Shown one piece after another: positions 8,823 through 17,179 of a stretch of 64,000 nucleotides of DNA; position 1 is the first letter of the stretch, and every line of letters starts with the position of its first letter. The notes beneath the pieces are model-generated. The model saw only the letters and a list, made by a program, of their open reading frames with translations. It was not told where the DNA came from and ran no database searches. Both the position numbers and the translations under genes were made by a program. The DNA is from Poriferisodalis sp965262965 (GTDB lineage: Bacteria > Actinomycetota > Acidimicrobiia > Acidimicrobiales > Poriferisodalaceae): positions 2,046,001-2,110,000 of the forward strand of contig NZ_OZ253573.1 in NCBI RefSeq assembly GCF_965262965.1, given 5' to 3'.

Positions 8823-10705
8823 ACGCCTTGCTGGCGCGGCTCGGCGCACCAGGCGGGGGAACCGCACATGGAAGGTTGCGCACGGACCTTGCCGGCGCCA
8901 CCGCTGCCTTTGTTGTAGCGGCAGTCCTGGCGAACTTGGTGCAGGAATTCACCGCGTTCGAGTGGTCACTGTGGGCTACCCAGGCGATTCTCGCGCTGTC
9001 GCTGACGCTCGTGTGGGGACAGGGCGGCATCTTCAGCCTTGGCCAAGCAGCCATCTACGGCATCGGCGGCTACACCTACGGGTTCTGGGCCATCAACTTC
9101 GCTGACAACACCGGCGAGACGATCACCGCAGTAGTTGCCGCAGTCGTCGTCGGGTCGATTTTCGCAGCACTGCTCGGCTACTTCATGTTCTACGGCAACG
9201 TCACCGACGTGTACGTGGCGATCATCACTCTGGCCACGAGCCTGGTGCTGTTCGCATTCGTGAACTCGACGTCGGGCACCGCGTACCGCATCGGCGACGC
9301 CCCCTTCGGCGGATACAACGGAATGACTCGCATTCCTCGCCTCACATGGCGGCTGCCAGGCGCTGAAAGCCACGTGCTCACCCGGACCCAGTTCTTCTTG
9401 GTATGCGTCGCTGCTGGACTGCTCATCGCCGTGATCATCCGGGTCATCTCGCGACGGCCGTTCGGGCGGATCGCCGTCGCCCTGCAGCACAACGAGCTGC
9501 GCACAGAACTGCTCGGCTACGACGTGCGCTGGCACAAGCTGGCGCTGTTCACCATCGGCGGGTCAATCGCAGGACTTGCTGGCGCCTTGTTTGGAGCGTG
9601 GGGCCGGTTCATCAGTCCGCCGGTGTTCTCGCTCGCACCAGCGGCACTGGTGGTGATCTGGGTACTGGTAGGCGGCCGCACCAGCGTCGCCGGAGCGTTT
9701 GTCGGCGTGCTGGTCGTCAAGGGCTTCTCGTCCTGGTTCGGCGGGGCGAGCGGCGACAACGAACCGATCGTTCTCGGACTGCTGCTGATCGTGATCGTGC
9801 TGGCATTGCCCGGCGGGATCGTTCCCAGCTTGGGCCGCGTCCGAACCTGGTTCCGGAACCGTCTAGCCGGCAGTGCGCGTCAGCACGCTCACCAAGACGC
9901 GGCGGCGGAAGACGACGCAGTTGACCGCGGCTTCGCGGCTGAGTCCGAGCTGCGCGACACCATCGAGCAGCCGGCGCGCCGTATCGCAGCTCGCGACGTC
10001 ACGAGACGGTTCGGCGGACTGGCGGCGGTGGACGATGTCACGTTGGAGTTCCCGCCACGAGGCGTGTCGTGTCTCATCGGACCCAACGGCGCCGGCAAGA
10101 GCACGCTGCTCGCACTGCTGTCCGGTCAGCTGCGCGCCACATCGGGATCGGTGACGCTCGACGACCATGACCTGACGAAGTGGCACCCCTACCGCAGAGC
10201 CCGCAGCGGCATCGGCATCAAGCTGCAAGTCGCTTCGATCTACAAGGCGTTGACGGCACGAGAGAATCTCTGGCTCGCGTGCTACGCAAAGACTCGAAGC
10301 ATCGAATCGGCCCGGAACCGTTCCGCGGAACTGCTTGAGTGGCTCGGGCTCAGCGACGACGCTGAGCGTCCCGCGGGCACTCTGTCCCACGGCCAGCAGC
10401 AATGGCTGGAAATCGGCATGGTCGTCGCCGGAGATCCAGGCATCGTGCTGCTCGACGAGCCGACAGCGGGAATGACGCGAGATGAGACCGAGCGCACCGC
10501 CAGCCTCGTAACCGAATTGGGCGAACAGGCATCCGTCATCGTCGTCGAGCACGACATGGAATTCGTGCGCCAGCTTGAAGCGCCGATCACCGTGCTCCAC
10601 ATGGGAGCAGTGTTCGCTCAAGGCACCTTCGAGGAGCTGTCAGACGACGAGCGCATCATCGACATCTACCTGGGAGGGAGCCACGCCGATGCTGCAAGCG
10701 ACTGA
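8819..10705 (+). CDS. Fused permease-ATPase of the amide/urea-type transporter (LivM-LivG / UrtC-UrtD-like)
   Basis: A 628-aa fusion. Residues about 1-355 are a LivM/UrtC-type permease (WSLWATQAILALSLTLVWGQ, GGRTSVAGAFVG). After a polar linker rich in Ala, His and Asp, residues from about 388 form a LivG/UrtD-type ATPase with Walker A GPNGAGKST, signature LSHGQQQWLEIGM and Walker B IVLLDEPTAGM. GTG-8819 overlaps the upstream stop; the open frame from 8720 is not needed. Families usually keep these as two genes, although permease-ATPase fusions are known among branched-chain transporters. The frame is continuous, so the fusion is read directly. Confidence 0.9.
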   Translation: MNALLARLGAPGGGTAHGRLRTDLAGATAAFVVAAVLANLVQEFTAFEWSLWATQAILALSLTLVWGQGGIFSLGQAAIYGIGGYTYGFWAINFADNTGETITAVVAAVVVGSIFAALLGYFMFYGNVTDVYVAIITLATSLVLFAFVNSTSGTAYRIGDAPFGGYNGMTRIPRLTWRLPGAESHVLTRTQFFLVCVAAGLLIAVIIRVISRRPFGRIAVALQHNELRTELLGYDVRWHKLALFTIGGSIAGLAGALFGAWGRFISPPVFSLAPAALVVIWVLVGGRTSVAGAFVGVLVVKGFSSWFGGASGDNEPIVLGLLLIVIVLALPGGIVPSLGRVRTWFRNRLAGSARQHAHQDAAAEDDAVDRGFAAESELRDTIEQPARRIAARDVTRRFGGLAAVDDVTLEFPPRGVSCLIGPNGAGKSTLLALLSGQLRATSGSVTLDDHDLTKWHPYRRARSGIGIKLQVASIYKALTARENLWLACYAKTRSIESARNRSAELLEWLGLSDDAERPAGTLSHGQQQWLEIGMVVAGDPGIVLLDEPTAGMTRDETERTASLVTELGEQASVIVVEHDMEFVRQLEAPITVLHMGAVFAQGTFEELSDDERIIDIYLGGSHADAASD

Positions 10706-11390
10706 TCTGCGTGCCGGGTACGGAACCGCGGCGGTCCTCCACGGCGTCGACCTGTCCCTCGAAGCCGGAGAGCGCATTGCCGTACTCGGACGCAACGGCG
10801 TCGGCAAGACGACACTGATGCGAACCATCAGCGGCGCTGTCGGCTGCACCGGCGGGAATCTGACTTTCCAAGGCACCGATCTCACCCCACTCAAGCCCTA
10901 CGAACGTGCCCGCATGGGAATCGCCCACGTGCCACAAGGCCGGGACATTTTTCCGAACCTCACCGTGGCAGAGAACCTCAAAGTGGGTGCCGCAGCAGCC
11001 GGGCGCTCCAGCAACAGCAGCCTCGACGAGATCTACGACGAGTTCCCCCTGTTGGCGACTTGCCGCCGAGCCAAGGGCGGCAGCTTGTCCGGTGGCCAAC
11101 AGCAGATCCTGGCGCTCGCACGCGCACTCGTCTCCGAGCCCAGGCTGCTGCTGCTCGACGAGCCCTCCCAAGGGATTCAGCCGTCGATTCTCGATCAGAT
11201 CGCAGAGATCATCGACCACATCAACTCCAAGCGCGGCATCGCCGTCCTCGTCGTGGAGCAGAACCTCGACTTCGCCGCCCGCATCGCCCGCCGCGGTCTG
11301 ATCATGGACAAGGGCGAGATCATCGAAAGCCTCGACATTGCGGAGCTTCGCAACGACCGCCAACTTCAACGCAAGTTCATGGCCCTGTAG
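10689..11390 (+). CDS. ABC transporter ATPase (LivF/UrtE-like)
   Basis: A 233-aa ATPase with Walker A GRNGVGKTTL, signature SLSGGQQQILALARAL, Walker B LLLLDEPSQGI and the conserved HVPQGRDIFPNLTVAENL region seen in LivF/UrtE. ATG-10689 has GGGAGGGAG 8 bases upstream and overlaps the end of the fusion gene by 17 bases. It is the second ATPase subunit of the transporter. The Gln residue in DEPSQGIQPSI is typical of the UrtE branch, which supports urea or amide transport over leucine transport. Confidence 0.9.
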   Translation: MLQATDLRAGYGTAAVLHGVDLSLEAGERIAVLGRNGVGKTTLMRTISGAVGCTGGNLTFQGTDLTPLKPYERARMGIAHVPQGRDIFPNLTVAENLKVGAAAAGRSSNSSLDEIYDEFPLLATCRRAKGGSLSGGQQQILALARALVSEPRLLLLDEPSQGIQPSILDQIAEIIDHINSKRGIAVLVVEQNLDFAARIARRGLIMDKGEIIESLDIAELRNDRQLQRKFMAL

Positions 11391-11429
11391 TCGCCAGTCA
11401 GACGATCCAGACACGAGGTTCGTAACCAC

Positions 11430-12578
11430 ATGCAATTCACCGACGAGCAGAATCAATTCAGGTCCGTCGTGCGCGACTTCGCGAACGCCGAGATCGCCCC
11501 CTTTGCGGCGCAATGGGATCTCGACCACACCTTTCCGACGAACACCGTCCAGGCCATGGGCGATCTCGGGCTGTTCGGTCTCATATTCCCGGAGGAATAC
11601 GGCGGAGCAGGGGCGGATTTCACGACTCTCTGCATCGCCATCGAGGAAATCGGTCGTGTCGATCAATCATTGGGAATCACCCTCGAAGCGGGCGTCTGCC
11701 TCGGCGCCAAGCCCATCTTCGAGTTCGGATCAGACGCGCAGAAGCACGAGTACCTGCCCGACTTAGTGGCTGGCCAGGCGCTCGCCGGGTTCGGCTTGAC
11801 GGAGCCCGACGCCGGCTCGGACGCCGGCGCGACCAAGACTCGCGCGGCGCTCGACACCTCGGGCGGTCAGCCGCATTGGGTGATCGACGGATCGAAATGC
11901 TTCATCACCAACTCAGGCACCGAAATCACCAGCCTGGTCACGGTGACGGCCCGCACCACCGAGGGCATCTCGACCCTCATCGTTCCCTCGGGCAGCGCTG
12001 GCTTCGTCGTGGAGCCGGCGTACCACAAGATGGGATGGCACGCATCGGACACCCATGGGCTGCGCTTTGACGGATGCCGAGTGCCCGAATCCAACCTGCT
12101 CGGGGCGCCCGGCCGCGGGTTTCAGCAGTTCTTGGCGACTCTCGACGACGGGCGGATCGCCATCGCGGCACTGGCAGTGGGGCTGATCCAAGCCTGTCTC
12201 GAAGAATGCACGGCGTACGCGAATCAGCGGACCGCGTTCGGCAGGCCGATCGGCAGCAACCAAGCAGTCGCGTTCAAGTGCGCCGACATGGCGGTAGCTG
12301 CGGAAACGGCTCGACAGGTGACCTACGCGGCGGCGGCGCGCAAAGACGCAGGACTGCCGTTCAAGAAGGAAGCAGCCATTGCCAAGCTCTACGCGACAGA
12401 GGCAGCCGTTTCGGCGACCCGCGAAGCGACGCAGATCTTCGGCGGGTACGGCTTCATCGACGAAACCCCAGTGGCGCGGTTCTACCGCGATGCGAAGATC
12501 TTGGAGATCGGCGAAGGCACTAGTGAGATCCAGCGAATCGTGATCTCGCGCGAACTCGGTCTGGTGCGCCAAGACTAG
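11430..12578 (+). CDS. Acyl-CoA dehydrogenase
   Basis: A 382-aa flavoprotein of normal family length. Signatures include the FAD/substrate region GFGLTEPDAGSDAGATKT, FITNSGTEI, and the C-terminal QIFGGYGFIDETPVARFYRD followed by GEGTSEIQR. The catalytic base Glu is probably in the region around ILEIGEGTSE. It oxidises an acyl-CoA at the alpha-beta position and passes electrons to ETF. It follows the transporter by 39 bp on the same strand, so it may be co-transcribed. Its substrate and link to amide use are not evident; an acid released by the amidase and activated to a CoA ester is one possibility. Confidence 0.93.
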   Translation: MQFTDEQNQFRSVVRDFANAEIAPFAAQWDLDHTFPTNTVQAMGDLGLFGLIFPEEYGGAGADFTTLCIAIEEIGRVDQSLGITLEAGVCLGAKPIFEFGSDAQKHEYLPDLVAGQALAGFGLTEPDAGSDAGATKTRAALDTSGGQPHWVIDGSKCFITNSGTEITSLVTVTARTTEGISTLIVPSGSAGFVVEPAYHKMGWHASDTHGLRFDGCRVPESNLLGAPGRGFQQFLATLDDGRIAIAALAVGLIQACLEECTAYANQRTAFGRPIGSNQAVAFKCADMAVAAETARQVTYAAAARKDAGLPFKKEAAIAKLYATEAAVSATREATQIFGGYGFIDETPVARFYRDAKILEIGEGTSEIQRIVISRELGLVRQD

Positions 12579-12611
12579 CAAAGGAGCACGGGTGTCACAG
12601 GAAGCGGCGTC

Positions 12612-12776
12612 ATGAACGAGCGAGTCGACCGCTTCAACACCCGCTCCGGGCGTCTCATTGAGCTGGGGGTCATGGGCGTGGTCGAGATCAACGACGGGCT
12701 GATCACGTTCTGGCGTGACTACTTCGACAATGACGGCTACATGCGCCAGGTCCGCGGCAGCTTTGCGATCCGCTAA
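12612..12776 (+). pseudogene. C-terminal fragment of a limonene-epoxide-hydrolase/SnoaL-like protein
   Basis: A 54-codon frame with ATG start reads VDRFNTRSGRLIELGVMGVVEINDGLITFWRDYFD. This matches the last strand-rich part of the limonene-1,2-epoxide hydrolase/SnoaL_2 fold, where the WRDYFD end is diagnostic. Full-length members have about 120-150 residues, so roughly the first two thirds are missing. No homologous frame is visible just upstream. It is most likely a decayed gene; a functional miniprotein is less likely. Confidence 0.55.
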
Positions 12777-12854
12777 AGCTCGGCTGTCACGAGTCGCCGC
12801 GTCAGGCCGACGGCTGCATTGGCCTTGTGGCCGTGTGCGGGCATCTCGCTGTGA

Positions 12855-14027
12855 TCAGTCGCCGACGTAACGGGCTCGAAAGCGGAAGCGAAGCGGCTCC
12901 TCGTGGTATTCCTCCAGAGCGTGAGCGATCCAGCCGACGGTGCGCGCAATCGCGAAGATGGCCTCGCCGGCCTCGGGTTGCATGTCGGCCAGGTATGTCA
13001 GGGCACCGAGCGCAAAGTCCACGTTGGCGATGCCGTCAGTGCGGTCGGCCGCGAGGTTGTACACCTCCAGCACCGTTTGGAGGCGTTGATCCGTGGGCCA
13101 AGCGCCGGCGACGGCTTCCAGCAGCGCTCCGCATCGAGCATCTCGTCGCTTGAGCGTGATGTGGCCGAACCCTGGGGTGCTCCTGAGCGTTCGCTGCGCG
13201 TCACCGAGCGCACGGGCCGCACCGCCGCTGCGTGCGGCTTCGGCGAAGAGACGGTGGACCGGAGCGCTTGCAGCGCCGTGTAGGCGCCCACCGAGCACAC
13301 CGAGGCCAGCAGTGATGACCGAGTATGGATCGGCGCGCACGGACGCCGCGACGCGAGCCCCCAGCGTGGAACTCGCCATGCCATGTTCGAGCAGCAGCAC
13401 CAGAGCGCGGCTCAATGCGGACCGTCGCCGCTGGCCCGCCCGTCGTCGCGCCAGGCGGCACCACAACACGTCGGCAACGCCGTCACCCTGAAGCGAGCAG
13501 CGACGCTGTAGCGACATCACCATCATCCGCACCGCTCGACGGCCAGCCGTACGCACGGCTGCCGGCGAGAGATCGTCGCGCAGGGGGTCCGTGGCAGAAG
13601 CCAGCGCTACCCCGATGCGAAGCCGATCCATGAGGGGCGTATGCCCCGAGAGTCGGGACTGGACGTCGTCGAGAAGTTCGCCGGCATCGTCGACGGACGG
13701 CCAGCGTTCTTCTGCGCCTGCCTGCCATACCCGATCCGCGGCATCTTCGAACGTTGACAGTGCGGCCTCTGCCACCAGGTCGCGACCGCGCACATGCAGG
13801 CCTTCGTCGGTTAGACGGGCGATCCGTGTCGACACGAGCGTGGCGAACTCTCCGTCTGATCGGTGCCGCTGACGCAGGCGATCAATCTCTCCAGGGTCGA
13901 AGCGCGACCTCCGGCCGTCGGCGTCGAGCGCCCTGTGCAGCAGGCCCCGGCTCACATAGGCGTAGAGCGTCTCGCGTTTGACGCCGAGGCGGACGGCTGC
14001 CTGCTCGGTTGTCAGCCAGTCATCCAT
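12855..14027 (-). CDS. Citrate synthase-like protein with N-terminal helix-turn-helix
   Basis: A 390-aa protein. Residues about 1-55 form a MerR/excisionase-type DNA-binding domain (LTTEQAAVRLGVKRETLYAYVSRGLL, RRSRFDPGEIDRL). The remainder is a divergent citrate-synthase fold with the catalytic-region motifs GRLHGAA, PGFGHITLKRRDARC and NVDFALGALTYL. HTH-fused citrate synthases occur in actinobacteria; whether they act as enzymes or sensors is unsettled. It is divergent from a conventional citrate synthase gene, so it might bind the shared intergenic region and respond to CoA esters or oxaloacetate. That regulatory role is inference. Confidence 0.85.
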   Translation of the reverse strand: MDDWLTTEQAAVRLGVKRETLYAYVSRGLLHRALDADGRRSRFDPGEIDRLRQRHRSDGEFATLVSTRIARLTDEGLHVRGRDLVAEAALSTFEDAADRVWQAGAEERWPSVDDAGELLDDVQSRLSGHTPLMDRLRIGVALASATDPLRDDLSPAAVRTAGRRAVRMMVMSLQRRCSLQGDGVADVLWCRLARRRAGQRRRSALSRALVLLLEHGMASSTLGARVAASVRADPYSVITAGLGVLGGRLHGAASAPVHRLFAEAARSGGAARALGDAQRTLRSTPGFGHITLKRRDARCGALLEAVAGAWPTDQRLQTVLEVYNLAADRTDGIANVDFALGALTYLADMQPEAGEAIFAIARTVGWIAHALEEYHEEPLRFRFRARYVGD

Positions 14028-14089
14028 GTGTGTGGCTTCTTCTCAGCCAGCGCCACACAGCGACGTCGGGTGTGGAGCGAAGCAACGTT

Positions 14090-14108
14090 GACATTGATCA
14101 ATATTGTC
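14090..14108. promoter_or_regulatory. Imperfect palindrome between divergent citrate synthase genes
   Basis: GACATTGATCAATATTGTC contains the 8-bp palindrome TTGATCAA flanked by GACA and TGTC. It sits in an AT-rich patch in the roughly 110-bp divergent promoter region. It is a candidate operator for the HTH-fused citrate synthase-like protein, or part of promoter elements for either gene. Confidence 0.3.
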
Positions 14109-14139
14109 GATGTACATAGATACACATACCCTCGCCGCC

Positions 14140-15328
14140 ATGAGTGCAGAATTCGTTCCCGCCGGTGCCATCGCCCCGCCTGGCTTGAAGGGCTTGATTG
14201 ATCGTCGCCGATACGGCGATCGGCACGGTCCGAGGCGACGAGGGCTGGTACCACTACCGAGGCCACGACGCCACCAAACTCGCACGCTCGGCGTCATTCG
14301 AGGCAATCGCGTGCTTGCTGATCGACGGGGTGCTGCCCGAGTCCGGTGAAAAGGCCGCTTTCGCAGCTGAGTTGGCGGCCTACCGGGCGCTGGCATCCGA
14401 GGCTCGCGACCTAGTCGTCAGGCTGTCGCGTACGGATCTCGACACGCTGGCCGTCCTGGCCAGTGTGCTGCCGCTGGTCGTCGATCCGCGACCGACGATC
14501 GACATGACCCATGCGCAGCGCCGCCGAGCAGTACTGCAGGCAATCGGAGCTGCGCCGACGGTCCTCGGCACCGTCAACAGGATTCGGTCAGGAGGCGAGC
14601 CAGTCAGTCCCGATCACACCCCCTCGTATGCAGCGCACTACCTGAGATCAGCGCTGGGTGAGACTCCGCGAGCAGTCCATGCGAAGGCGGTCGAGACCTA
14701 TCTGAATCTCACTGCCGAGCACGGCTTCAACGCCTCGGCGTTCACCGCCCGGGTCATCACCAGCACCGGTACGTCCGTCGCAGGCGCAATCGCCGGCGCT
14801 CTGGGAGCGCTGTCGGGCCCGCTCCATGGTGGCGCCCCGAGCCGCGTTCTCGACATGCTCGACGTCATCGGCGACCCTGCGAACGCTCGGGCATGGGCGT
14901 CGGCCGAGCTCGATGCCGGACGCAAGCTCATGGGATTCGGTCATGCCGTCTATCGGGCCGCAGATCCCCGCTCGGAGACACTCAAGCAGGTCGCGTTGGG
15001 GCTCGGTGGCGAACTCGTCGAGCGGGCAATCGCCATCGAGGCCGAAGTCCTGGCGTTGCTCGATGAGTATCGGCCAAGTTCTGTCATCGTCACCAACGTG
15101 GAGTACTACGCCGCCGTCGTTCTGCATCTCGCCGGGCTCCCCCAAGACGCCTTCACCCCGACGTTCACCGCAAGCCGAATCGTCGGCTGGGGCGCCCACA
15201 TTCTTGAACAGGCCAATGACAACAAAATCATCCGGCCGAGCGCGCGGTACGTCGCGATGTGTGATCCAGCCGGGGCACACAGCCGATGGGCCCGAAAATC
15301 ACAGGCTCCCACCTGTGGCGCGCCATAG
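14140..15328 (+). pseudogene. Citrate synthase with frameshifted N-terminus
   Basis: The main frame has the citrate synthase catalytic motifs GPLHGGAPSRV, MGFGHAVYRAADPR and NVEYYAAVVLH. The natural start appears to be ATG-14140 (MSAEFVPAGAIAPPGLKGL), but the sequence TTGATTGA at 14194-14201 is a 4-bp tandem duplication. Deleting one copy gives GLKGLIVADTAIGTVRGDEG, the exact family N-terminus. As written, translation from ATG-14140 goes out of frame, and the downstream frame would need TTG-14198. The gene is otherwise complete. It is either a recent inactivation, a slippage-prone site, or a sequencing error; use of TTG-14198 would give a protein lacking only about 19 residues. Confidence 0.82.
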
Positions 15329-15500
15329 ATTGAGCCTCAGCCTCGCCGCCGGGCTGAAACGGCGTGCCTGCCTCACCACACTGCCCACGAGACCGCTCCC
15401 CTGCCGAGCCTTGCCGACTCTCTCGCAGTGGTCCAAGGGCGCCCGTCGGGGAGGCCGCCCGGCCCCGCGCCTGCACATGCTTACACTTGAGGAGAAACCC

Positions 15501-15902
15501 GTGGCCATCGACGAGATCGAACGGAATGCACTGGTGAACAAGCTCGTTACCACACTCGGCGAAGATCCCGCTGCCACCCTCATGAAGACCGTCTGGCCCC
15601 AAGGCACCGACAATCTCGCCACCAAAGACGACCTGCGCAAATTCGCCACCAAAGACGACCTGCGCAAATTCGCCACCAAAGACGACCTGCGCAAATTCGC
15701 CACCAAAGACGACCTGCGCAAATTCGCCACCAAAGACGACCTGTGCAAATTCGCCACCAAGGACGACCTGCGCGCGCTCGAGGAACGCATGCGCGCCTAC
15801 GTCGACAGCGCAATCGCTAGGCAAACCCGCACGATGATGCTGACCATGGCAGGGTTCATGACGGCCCTGATGGCGCCGCTGTACGCAGGGCTGCTCGCCT
15901 AG
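15501..15902 (+). CDS. Small membrane protein with tandem TKDDL coiled-coil repeats
   Basis: A 133-aa protein. After a short N-terminal segment (MAIDEIERNALVNKLVTTLG) come six repeats of (RKFA)TKDDL, five of them 9 residues long, then an amphipathic helix (RALEERMRAYVDSAIA) and a C-terminal hydrophobic segment ending APLYAGLLA. This layout resembles the DUF1640-type coiled-coil membrane proteins. GTG-15501 has GAGGAG 6 bases upstream, better than ATG-15477. The function is unknown; a membrane-anchored oligomer is likely from the shape. Confidence 0.7.
   Translation: MAIDEIERNALVNKLVTTLGEDPAATLMKTVWPQGTDNLATKDDLRKFATKDDLRKFATKDDLRKFATKDDLRKFATKDDLCKFATKDDLRALEERMRAYVDSAIARQTRTMMLTMAGFMTALMAPLYAGLLA
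15612..15770 (+). repeat. 27-bp in-frame tandem repeat
   Basis: A leading 24-bp partial unit is followed by five 27-bp units (15636, 15663, 15690, 15717, 15744). The first four full units are identical and the last differs at two positions (CGC to TGC and AAA to AAG). Near-identity at the DNA level suggests recent expansion by slippage or unequal recombination. Confidence 0.92.
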
Positions 15903-15993
15903 ACCTTCCTATCGGGACTTCTTGAGGAAATGGGCGCCTCGGACGGCGAGGGTGCTGCCACAGGATCTTGCGAGACCTGAGAGACTGAGCGCC

Positions 15994-16365
15994 GTGGCAC
16001 ACAACGTTCTCGGCAGTGAGCTGCAGCCCTGCTCATATGACCCGCTGACGGGCTGGTTCCGGGATGGCTGCTGCAACACCGACTCGGGCGACCACGGAGT
16101 CCACACGGTGTGCGTCGTGATGACCGCTGAGTTCCTCGAGTTCTCCTCAGCGGCTGGCAACGACCTGTCGACGCCGCAGCCGGCGGGCGGCTTCGGTGGA
16201 CTGTCCCCCGGTGACCACTGGTGCCTGTGCGCGGCCCGCTGGACCGAGGCACTCACCGCGGGAGCCGCACCCCAGGTCGTGCTGGAAGCAACCCATGCCC
16301 GCACCCTGGAGTGGGCGAACCTCAGTGACCTCGAGGCCCACCGCTTCAGCGGCGACCCAGTCTGA
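15994..16365 (+). CDS. DUF2237 family protein
   Basis: A 123-aa protein matching DUF2237: NVLGSELQPCSYDPLTGWFRDGCC, HTVCVVMTAEFLEFS, GDHWCLCAARWTEAL and VVLEATHARTLEWANLSDLEAH. The Cys-rich N-terminus and the HWCLCA run are conserved in this family. GTG-15994 is the start that gives the family N-terminus; the frame extends further upstream without support. The family is widespread and uncharacterised. Confidence 0.88.
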   Translation: MAHNVLGSELQPCSYDPLTGWFRDGCCNTDSGDHGVHTVCVVMTAEFLEFSSAAGNDLSTPQPAGGFGGLSPGDHWCLCAARWTEALTAGAAPQVVLEATHARTLEWANLSDLEAHRFSGDPV

Positions 16366-17179
16366 TCCGCGCTCGCATCATCCGTGCCGGCAGCACTTTG
16401 CTGCGCGGCGTCACTCCGCGTCGGCACTGCATCGTGGGACTTCTCGGCCGACGGCGTGCATCAATCGATGGAAGCGAGCCTGGAACGGCTGGGGCGCAGC
16501 TCCGTGCGCAGATGTCAACACCGGAATGTGTGCGCATGAGTTCGTCGATCGCTGTACGAACCTCGGAGAGCACCGCGCTCGCCGAACGTCCGCGACCGGT
16601 GGGGTTCTCGTGATCAAGCGTCGACTTGCCTCCGCTGCCGAGCCGGTGGGCATCCAGGTGATCCTGAAGGTCGTTGACTTGGTTGACTGCCAGCTTGCCG
16701 TGGTCCCAGGACATCACGACCCTTAGCGAAACGACAATCGAATAGACTTGGGCTCCACCGCGGCTGCTCGTGACGCCGAATCCGCTACGGCCCGAACCGC
16801 GAGTAGGGCTGTGCCCTTGGCTGCCCAGTCCCGTGAAGATCCGGCGCCGTAGTCAGCCCCACAGGCTGGAAAACGCGTTCAACGTTTCCGCAATGTAACC
16901 GTCCGTTGGTGGTGCCTATGGGTCCGTGAGTCACGGTGACGACCGGTGCATCAGGGACGGTTGAGGCGACTGTAGTGGTATCGGTGCTGTCGCGCATCTT
17001 GTAGCTTGTCTGCCGACATCTGTAGCGGCGGATCGCGGTGCAGTGCGTCCGGCAATTAGGCGCGTGCTCCGGGCGCTTCTTCTGTCGGCACAGATGCGGC
17101 CGATCCCGATTTGCGATCAAGTATCCCCACTGGCCTTCCGGCTGTCCATGGCGTAGCCGTCGTTCATATGGAGACAGCA
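16366..17179. other. 814-bp stretch without a convincing gene
   Basis: Open frames on both strands are short and have no family pattern that I recognise. A minus-strand frame at 16346-16717 starts MMSWDHGKLAVNQVNDLQDHL and might be a decayed small gene. The last part, up to 17179, should hold the promoter of the PLP-enzyme gene. Confidence 0.5.

Noticed and set aside
15612..15770. Possible CRISPR array
   Set aside because: Repeats are contiguous 27-bp coding units with no spacers, and they encode TKDDL repeats.
16346..16717. Minus-strand 123-codon frame as an immunity-type protein
   Set aside because: The N-terminal part has faint protein-like character, but no motif supports a family and the rest is low complexity.
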